From: Oscillospiraceae bacterium
GTDB lineage: Bacteria; Bacillota; Clostridia; Oscillospirales; Ruminococcaceae
DNA: 33,654 nucleotides
Assembly: GCA_029007315.1 (NCBI GenBank)
Contig: JAQXHO010000162.1
Coordinates: 1 to 33,654 of the forward strand
Direction of reading: 5' to 3'
Below the pieces are notes generated by a model. That model saw only the letters and a program-made list of their open reading frames with translations, had not been told where the DNA came from and did no database searches. A program made the translations under genes and the position numbers. Position 1 is the stretch's first letter. Every line of letters begins with the position of its first letter. This document shows, piece after piece, positions 27,482-33,654 of the stretch.

Positions 27482-29464
27482 ATGATAAAGAAATATGTAT
27501 ATGGTAATCCGTTTTCCACAGAAGCAGCAGTTGAAAATATAATCCCGTCAGAAGACAGTATCCCTTACTTTGAAGCTGACGGACAGGGAAATTTCACTCT
27601 GACCCTTGCTGAAAACGATATTGTTTACGGACTTGGAGAACAAATCAGAGGAATCAACAAGCGTGGCTGGGAATATGTAAACTGGAACTATGATAATCCC
27701 AATCATCATGAAGACGCACGTTCTCTTTACGGATCCCACAATTTCATTATTATCAGCGGTGCAGAAACCTTCGGAGCATTTTTTGACTATCCGGGCAAAA
27801 TGACATTTGACATCGGCTATACTAAGAGAAGCGAAATGCACATTCATGCGGAAAGCAGTGACATTGCAGTTTATATCATTACCGGTGAAGATGAAAAGGA
27901 TATTGTAAAGCAATTCAGAAAGCTTATCGGAAGAAGCTATATTCCTCCCATGTGGGCATTCGGATATGGTCAGAGCAGATGGGGTTATAAGGATGAAAAG
28001 GATATCCGCAATGCAGCAGAAGGTTACAGAGCCGCAGGAATTCCTCTCGACAGCATTTATCTGGACATTGATTACATGGAAAATTACAAGGATTTTACCG
28101 TTGATAACAAGCGCTTCCCTGACCTTAAAAAACTCACTGCTGAAATGAAAGCTGATGGCATTCACCTTGTTCCGATAATTGATGCAGGCGTAAAAATAGA
28201 AGAAGGATATGATGTTTACGAGGAAGGCGTTTCTAACAATTATTTCTGCAAAAATGCTGAAGGCGGTGATTTTGTGGGAGCAGTATGGCCCGGCAAGGTG
28301 CATTTCCCGGATTTCCTGAACCCTGCTGCAAGAGAATGGTTCGGAAAAAAATACGAGGTCCTCACCAGCATTGGCATCGACGGCTTCTGGAATGATATGA
28401 ATGAACCGGCTATTTTCTACACTGAAGACAGACTGGCTGATACCCTTTCTGAAATCGAAAAACTTGCCTCCGGAAATATGGGCATTGACGAATATTTCAG
28501 ATTTACCGGCATGGTAGCAGGACTGAACGGAAATATCGGCGACTATGATAAATTTTACCATAACATAAACGGCGAAATGGTGAATCACAGCACTGTTCAC
28601 AACCTGTACGGAATGAACATGACACGTTCTGCTTTTGAGGCGCTTGAGAAAATTGAACCCGAAAAGCGTACATTATTCTTCTCCCGTTCTTCCTATATCG
28701 GCGCTCACCGCTACGGCGGAATCTGGCAGGGTGACAATAAGTCATGGTGGTCCCATATTCTGCAGTCCATGCAGCAGCTTCCTGCGCTGAATATGGCAGG
28801 ATTCCTTTTCACTGGATCAGACACTGGTGGATTCGGCTGTGATACTACAGAGGATCTGGTTCTTCGCTGGCTTCAGTATTCACTTTTCACACCGCTTTTC
28901 CGCAATCATGCCGCAGAGGGTACAAGAGATCAGGAGCTTTACAGATTCTCAACAGTTCAGGCAATGGGCGAAATGATAAAGATACGATACAGTCTGATAC
29001 CCTATCTGTACAGTGAATTTCTTAAAGCGGCACTAAACAATGAAATGATGTTCCGTCCTTTAAGCTTCGATTTCCCGAATGATGAGGATTCACTTAATAC
29101 AGATGATCAGCTGCTTCTCGGCAATGAACTTATGATTGCTCCTGTTTATAAACAGAATGCAAAGGGACGCTGCGTTTATCTTCCGGAAGAAATGATGATG
29201 GTTCGAATGAGAAAGCATGACGACTTCGACACTGAAATTCTTCCCAGAGGTCATCACTATGTCCGTGCAGAACTTGAAGAACTTGTATTCTTCATCCGCA
29301 GCAAAAAAATGATCCCGGTATGCAAACCTGCAAACTCCACAGATAAAATTGATTGGAATTCAATCACTTATCTTGGATACGCCGATTGTACTTATACATT
29401 GTATAAAGATAACGGCATTTCTCCAAATCCGGAAGACAGTCTTGAGATAACTGAACTGCGCTGA
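27482..29464 (+). CDS. GH31-family alpha-glucosidase
   Basis: IPPMWAFGYGQSRWGY, IPLDSIYLDIDYM, IDGFWNDMNEPAIF (nucleophile Asp), GAHRYGGIWQGDNKSWWSHI, GSDTGGFG. Confidence 0.95.
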   Translation: MIKKYVYGNPFSTEAAVENIIPSEDSIPYFEADGQGNFTLTLAENDIVYGLGEQIRGINKRGWEYVNWNYDNPNHHEDARSLYGSHNFIIISGAETFGAFFDYPGKMTFDIGYTKRSEMHIHAESSDIAVYIITGEDEKDIVKQFRKLIGRSYIPPMWAFGYGQSRWGYKDEKDIRNAAEGYRAAGIPLDSIYLDIDYMENYKDFTVDNKRFPDLKKLTAEMKADGIHLVPIIDAGVKIEEGYDVYEEGVSNNYFCKNAEGGDFVGAVWPGKVHFPDFLNPAAREWFGKKYEVLTSIGIDGFWNDMNEPAIFYTEDRLADTLSEIEKLASGNMGIDEYFRFTGMVAGLNGNIGDYDKFYHNINGEMVNHSTVHNLYGMNMTRSAFEALEKIEPEKRTLFFSRSSYIGAHRYGGIWQGDNKSWWSHILQSMQQLPALNMAGFLFTGSDTGGFGCDTTEDLVLRWLQYSLFTPLFRNHAAEGTRDQELYRFSTVQAMGEMIKIRYSLIPYLYSEFLKAALNNEMMFRPLSFDFPNDEDSLNTDDQLLLGNELMIAPVYKQNAKGRCVYLPEEMMMVRMRKHDDFDTEILPRGHHYVRAELEELVFFIRSKKMIPVCKPANSTDKIDWNSITYLGYADCTYTLYKDNGISPNPEDSLEITELR

Positions 29465-29488
29465 AAAATCAGAAATATCAATAGAAAC

Positions 29489-29529
29489 AGGGCTGCTGCA
29501 CCTTAATATCGGTGAAGCAGCCCTTTTTG
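29489..29529 (+). terminator. Terminator after GH31
   Basis: AGGGCTGCTGCACC ... GGTGAAGCAGCCCT followed by TTTTGT. Confidence 0.8.
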
Positions 29530-29649
29530 TATTATGAAGCTTCAGACTGACTGGCATCATCAGGTATAATACACTGTCATTCCTTTATTTGAGTTAGTTC
29601 CTGCAATGAACGGAAAATTTTCTGCAAATCCTCAGCAATATTCTGTATA

Positions 29650-29682
29650 AACAAAAAGGCCCTCAGCAAAATGCCAAGGGTC
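29650..29682 (-). terminator. Terminator after the LRR-dockerin gene
   Basis: Minus strand GACCCTTGGCATTTTGCTGAGGGCC followed by TTTTTGTTT. Confidence 0.75.
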
Positions 29683-29697
29683 TTCTGCGTATATTAT

Positions 29698-31380
29698 CTA
29701 CTTATTCAGAATATTATCCCATGAAGGATCCATTCCTGCCGCACTTTGAGAGTAATATGTGAGAACACCGGCTGCATCTGAAACAGTTATTTTTCCGTCA
29801 CCGTCAATGTCAGCGTTCTGGATCTGTTCTTCTGAGAATTTATCCATAGGCAATCCTGCCGCCTGAATTGCGTATATGTTCAGAACCTCTGCTGCATCTT
29901 GAAGGTCGGCAATTCCGTCACCATTTACATCGCCCTTAACAGACGGTAAGTCACTTATGGAAACGAATGTTCTGCCGTACTTATTCGCATACTCCTCCGC
30001 AGTTGAACCTGCATAACCATAAATGGCAGCCGTATCATTAAATGTGTACTGGCTGTTAAAAATAACACAGTACGGGTTCTTTACAGTCACCGCAGAAAGA
30101 GCGTAGCAGTCAGAAAAAGCTCCATGACCTACTCTTTCAAGATTTGCAGGAAGGGAAACTGATTTAAGCTCCGGGCACTGAATAAAGGCATAATCACCTA
30201 TGCTGGCAAGACTGTCAGGCAGCTTTACCGAAACAAGGTTTTCACAGGCAGAAAAGGAATATTCTCCTATACTTTCCACACCCTCGGGTACTGTCAAAGA
30301 TTCAATGCCTGTACATTCAGTAAACGCACTGTCGCCTATAGTCACAAGGCTGTCAGGAAATGTTACTGAGGTAATTTTAGTATTGGAACAGAAAGCATTT
30401 CCTGCAATTACTCTTACGCCTTCCGGTACAGCAACATCACCTTCCATATTATACCCGTCAATAAGTATGTCATTTACAATACAGAGAGGGCTTTCCTTTC
30501 TCTTAGCATCAAGCCATGGTGTTGTGAAAAATATACCTCTTCCTACTGTTTTAAGATTTACAGGGAGAGTTACAGCAGTCAGATTTTCACAGAATTCAAA
30601 GGCATAATCATTTATTGTTTGAGTACTTTCAGGAATTTTGACTGAGGTAAGTTCTGCATTATAAGAAAACGATGAAGACGCTATGCACTTTACACCGGCA
30701 GGAACAACAACATCACCCTCGGCTTTTTGGGCGTCGATGAGAATATCATTAACAATAACAAGAGGATCTTCTGCCTGTTTAGCCTCAAGCCACGGAGTCA
30801 TCCCAAAGGCATATGCACCTATATTCTCAACACTTTCCGGAATAGTAATCTCCTCAAGGCTTGTGCAGTAATCAAAAGCTCGCTTTCCTATATTTACAGT
30901 ACCCTCCGGGATAATCACTGACACAAGTTTTTTGCAGCCAAAGAAGGTATCTGTTTCAATACTTGTAATACCATCCGGTATTGTCACTTCCGTAAGATTT
31001 TCGCAGGATTCAAAGGCGGCATAATCTATACGGGTCACGCTGTCAGGTATGGTCACTGAGATAAGGTTTACGCAGTCAGCAAATGATTTATTGCTTATGC
31101 TGGTTACGCCCTCTTTAATCACAGCACTTTTAATAGTATCTTTGTAATTATTCCAGGGTGATTCTGCGTATTTTTCGTAATTATACATATCTCCTGTTCC
31201 CGAAACAGTAAGTACACCCTCTTCAAGGCTCCATGTGAGATTTTCACCGCACTGACCCGAACTGTCTTCTGCAACGGCACAGATTTTCATTTGCGGACAG
31301 ACCAATGATACAGGTACAAGACAGCTCATACCCAGTATCGCTGATACTGTAAATATTTTTATCCTTCTTAATTTAAACAT
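29698..31380 (-). CDS. Secreted BspA-type leucine-rich repeat protein with C-terminal type I dockerin
   Basis: Signal-peptide-like N-terminus; repeated LTEVTIPDGITSIETDTFFGCKKL-type LRR_5 units; C-terminal GDVNGDGIADLQDAAEVLNIYAIQAAG ... ADIDGDGKITVSDAAGVLTYYSQSAAG dockerin pair. Confidence 0.93.
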   Translation of the reverse strand: MFKLRRIKIFTVSAILGMSCLVPVSLVCPQMKICAVAEDSSGQCGENLTWSLEEGVLTVSGTGDMYNYEKYAESPWNNYKDTIKSAVIKEGVTSISNKSFADCVNLISVTIPDSVTRIDYAAFESCENLTEVTIPDGITSIETDTFFGCKKLVSVIIPEGTVNIGKRAFDYCTSLEEITIPESVENIGAYAFGMTPWLEAKQAEDPLVIVNDILIDAQKAEGDVVVPAGVKCIASSSFSYNAELTSVKIPESTQTINDYAFEFCENLTAVTLPVNLKTVGRGIFFTTPWLDAKRKESPLCIVNDILIDGYNMEGDVAVPEGVRVIAGNAFCSNTKITSVTFPDSLVTIGDSAFTECTGIESLTVPEGVESIGEYSFSACENLVSVKLPDSLASIGDYAFIQCPELKSVSLPANLERVGHGAFSDCYALSAVTVKNPYCVIFNSQYTFNDTAAIYGYAGSTAEEYANKYGRTFVSISDLPSVKGDVNGDGIADLQDAAEVLNIYAIQAAGLPMDKFSEEQIQNADIDGDGKITVSDAAGVLTYYSQSAAGMDPSWDNILNK

Positions 31381-31416
31381 TTTTTCATACCCCTTTCTGT
31401 AAATTTTTACAATTTC

Positions 31417-31444
31417 ATTATAACATATACAACAAAAAAGTCAA
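31417..31444 (-). promoter_or_regulatory. Sigma-A-type promoter for the LRR-dockerin gene
   Basis: Minus strand TTGACT (31444-31439), 16 nt, TATAAT (31422-31417). Confidence 0.6.
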
Positions 31445-31547
31445 TGTTGCACTGCAAAAATCTTCCGATTTTTATAAAACTTTTTCTGCCGATGTATCTT
31501 TACGAAAAATAAATAAAGTGAACTTGTTTTTTTATTATTTTTTATTT

Positions 31548-31698
31548 AAGGACTTTATTTTTATTATTAAATATGCTATAATGAATGCAAAGCATTCATT
31601 ATAATTTATTTTAATGTCCTTGCAGATACGCAAATCAAAGATTTGCTCCCTGCATATCGGGCAATTATAGCACAAAATCTTCGATTTTATGCTATAAT
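31548..31698. repeat. Cluster of three short inverted repeats with 3-nt loops
   Basis: TATAATGAATGC-AAA-GCATTCATTATA (31577-31603); GCAAATC-AAA-GATTTGC (31630-31646); ATTATAGCACAAAATC-TTC-GATTTTATGCTATAAT (31664-31698, one mismatch). Confidence 0.85.
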
Positions 31699-31796
31699 AT
31701 ATATATAATATCAGATATACGAAATACTGAACAAAATGCAGACAACTAATTCGGTTATGTAATGAAAAGCAATACTGCGGCAGATAAGGAGCATAT

Positions 31797-32495
31797 ATGA
31801 AAATAGCAATGATAAACGGACAAAATCATAAGGGCAGCAGCTATCATATAGGACGCATGATAATAGAGAAGATCGAGGGTGATAATGAAGTCACAGAAAT
31901 CTTCCTGCCAAGAGATCTGAATCATTTCTGTATGGGCTGCTACAAATGTATTGAAGATGATACAGCCTGCCCTTTTTTTGAAGAAAAAAAGGTTATACTT
32001 GACGCAGTTTCTGAAGCAAATCTGATTGTAATTACAACGCCTACATACTGCCTGCACGTTTCAGCGCCATTAAAATCACTGATAGATATGACTTTTGATT
32101 ACTGGATGGTTCACAAACCAAGAGAATGTATGTTCAGCAAACGTGCCGTTGTTGTATCCTCTTCAGCAGGATCCGGTGCAAAGTCTGCAGTAAAAGATGT
32201 ATGTGACGCACTGTTTTATCTTGGCGTACCCAGTGTTATTAAATACGGTACGGCAGTTCATGCCATGAACTGGGCAGGTGTCAGCCAGAAGAAAAAAGCA
32301 AAGACAGAGCGTGACACTTCACGAATTGCCGAAAAACTCAGCGTCAGAAAAAAGCCTTCAGTCGGCTTAAAAACAAGGTTCATATTCAGTATGATGGGAA
32401 TGATGCAGAAAAAGGGTATGGGTTCCTCTCCCTCAGAAAAGGAATACTGGGAAAAGAAAGGCTGGCTTTCAGGCAAAAAGCCGTGGAAAACCTGA
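31797..32495 (+). CDS. Flavodoxin-like / NADPH-dependent FMN reductase-family protein
   Basis: MKIAMINGQNHKGSSYHIGRMI, CMGCYKCIEDD, VITTPTYCLHVSAPLKSLIDM, AVVVSSSAGSGAKS. Confidence 0.82.
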   Translation: MKIAMINGQNHKGSSYHIGRMIIEKIEGDNEVTEIFLPRDLNHFCMGCYKCIEDDTACPFFEEKKVILDAVSEANLIVITTPTYCLHVSAPLKSLIDMTFDYWMVHKPRECMFSKRAVVVSSSAGSGAKSAVKDVCDALFYLGVPSVIKYGTAVHAMNWAGVSQKKKAKTERDTSRIAEKLSVRKKPSVGLKTRFIFSMMGMMQKKGMGSSPSEKEYWEKKGWLSGKKPWKT

Positions 32496-32564
32496 AATAA
32501 ATATATTTAAAATATAAAAGATGAAATTTGGTTGTAAACGTAATAAAATTGAATGAAAAGGTCA

Positions 32565-32593
32565 TTGAACTCTTTTTTATAATATGATAGAAT
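32565..32593 (+). promoter_or_regulatory. Sigma-A-type promoter for the GH43-like gene
   Basis: TTGAAC (32565-32570), 17 nt, TAGAAT (32588-32593). Confidence 0.6.
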
Positions 32594-32622
32594 ATAAAAA
32601 ACATTCAGGAGGTATACAATTT

Positions 32623-33654
32623 ATGTCAGTAAAAAAAATATTGTCTGTTATTGCTGCTGGAATCGTTATGTTTACGGGAATATCTTTTAGCACGTCAAAT
32701 GCAGAAGCTGCTATAACCTCAAGAGTTTCCGTTCATGACCCGTCGGTGATCAAAGACCCTGTATCCAATCAGTACTATGTGTTTGGCTCTCATATTGACG
32801 CCGCCAAAAGCTCTGATTTACAGAACTGGCGAACCTTTACAAACGGCTACACAACACCAAATAATGTGGAATTCGGCGACTTGTCCGCAAATCTCAAAAA
32901 GGCTTTTGAATGGAGCGGTGAGGACCTTGAGGACTGCAAGGGCGGCTTTGCAGTATGGGCGCCGGACGTTATCTGGAATCCTGAGTACATCAACACAGAC
33001 GGCTCAAAAGGTGCCTATGTGATGTACTTCTGCACATCTTCTACATATATTCGTTCTGTAATATGCTATGCAGTTTCAAAGAATATTGAAGGTCCATACC
33101 AGTTTGTTGATACTCTTATCTACACAGGATTCACAGCAAATGACCAGTATGTTACGAGCGATACTAAAAACGTAAACAAGAAATATACCTCCACAAATAT
33201 TGATGAACTGATTTCAGCGGGAGAAGTAACCTACAATCCGAATTGGTTTGCAGGAAACAACTACAATAACAATGCATTCCCCAACGGCATTGACCCTACT
33301 ATCTACTACGATACAGAGGGCAAAATGTATATGGTTTACGGTTCATGGTCGGGAGGTATTTTCACACTTGAAATTGACCCTAAAACAGGAAAATGTATTC
33401 ACCCAAAAACAGGAACCACCTCAGACGGCAGAATGGTTGACAGCTATTTCGGCACAAAACTCATAGGCGGCTATCACAAGTCGGGTGAAGGCCCTTTCAT
33501 TGAGTACAATGAGGAAACAGGATACTATTACCTCTGGGTAACATTCGGCGGACTGTTTTCTGAGGGCGGCTACAATATGCGTGTTTACCGTTCAAGAAAT
33601 CCTATGGGACCATTTGAAGACCCTGCAGGCAATAACGGCATTATGGCTGCAAAT
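32623..33654 (+). CDS. Secreted GH43-family glycoside hydrolase (arabinanase-like), truncated at the right edge
   Basis: Manual translation from ATG 32623 (CAGGAGG RBS) stays open for 344 codons to the edge: MSVKKILSVIAAGIVMFTGISFSTSNAEA signal peptide, VHDPSVIKDPVSNQYYVFGSH, VWAPDVIWN, GIDPTIYYD, YHKSGEGPFIEYN. Not in the ORF track. Confidence 0.9.
   Translation, partial: MSVKKILSVIAAGIVMFTGISFSTSNAEAAITSRVSVHDPSVIKDPVSNQYYVFGSHIDAAKSSDLQNWRTFTNGYTTPNNVEFGDLSANLKKAFEWSGEDLEDCKGGFAVWAPDVIWNPEYINTDGSKGAYVMYFCTSSTYIRSVICYAVSKNIEGPYQFVDTLIYTGFTANDQYVTSDTKNVNKKYTSTNIDELISAGEVTYNPNWFAGNNYNNNAFPNGIDPTIYYDTEGKMYMVYGSWSGGIFTLEIDPKTGKCIHPKTGTTSDGRMVDSYFGTKLIGGYHKSGEGPFIEYNEETGYYYLWVTFGGLFSEGGYNMRVYRSRNPMGPFEDPAGNNGIMAAN

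Noticed and set aside
27548-28600. 350-aa minus-strand ORF
   Set aside because: Fully antisense to the GH31 catalytic domain; composition does not resemble a real protein and no RBS context was seen.
31577-31698. Hairpins at 31.6 kb as terminators
   Set aside because: No U-tract follows the stems and they sit upstream of the next gene rather than just after a stop; retained only as an unexplained hairpin array.

Overview
The window looks like a chromosomal segment from a low-GC Gram-positive of the Ruminococcus / Oscillospiraceae type; taxonomy is inferred from protein style (dockerins, Thr-rich linkers, LRR-dockerin proteins). From left to right: (i) a minus-strand surface locus with a very large secreted adhesin (choice-of-anchor-A plus SpaA/Cna-B-like domains, running off the left edge and missing from the ORF track), a lipoprotein, NAD(P)HX dehydratase, a class B sortase and a GH25 lysozyme with a Thr-rich tandem-repeat linker; (ii) a Phe T-box leader with pheS-pheT; (iii) DUF4317, Maf and YetF/DUF421 genes; (iv) VanZ-like and zinc-ribbon membrane proteins; (v) a polyamine operon (speD, Orn/Lys/Arg decarboxylase, speE, carboxynorspermidine-synthase-like dehydrogenase, DUF2752); (vi) an EF-G-2-like GTPase; (vii) ppk1; (viii) an AraC regulator divergent from a GH31 glucosidase; (ix) an LRR-dockerin secreted protein; (x) a flavodoxin-like reductase; and (xi) a secreted GH43-like enzyme running off the right edge, also missing from the ORF track. 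The observations most worth checking are a perfect 31-bp tandem duplication of the nnrD ribosome-binding site and start codon, a probable degenerate dockerin in the GH25 protein, unassigned regions in the giant adhesin, a three-hairpin array at 31.55-31.70 kb, a probable AUU start codon, and a polyamine operon that has the dehydrogenase but not the decarboxylase of the carboxyspermidine route. No CRISPR array, transposon, phage module, rRNA or tRNA was recognised.
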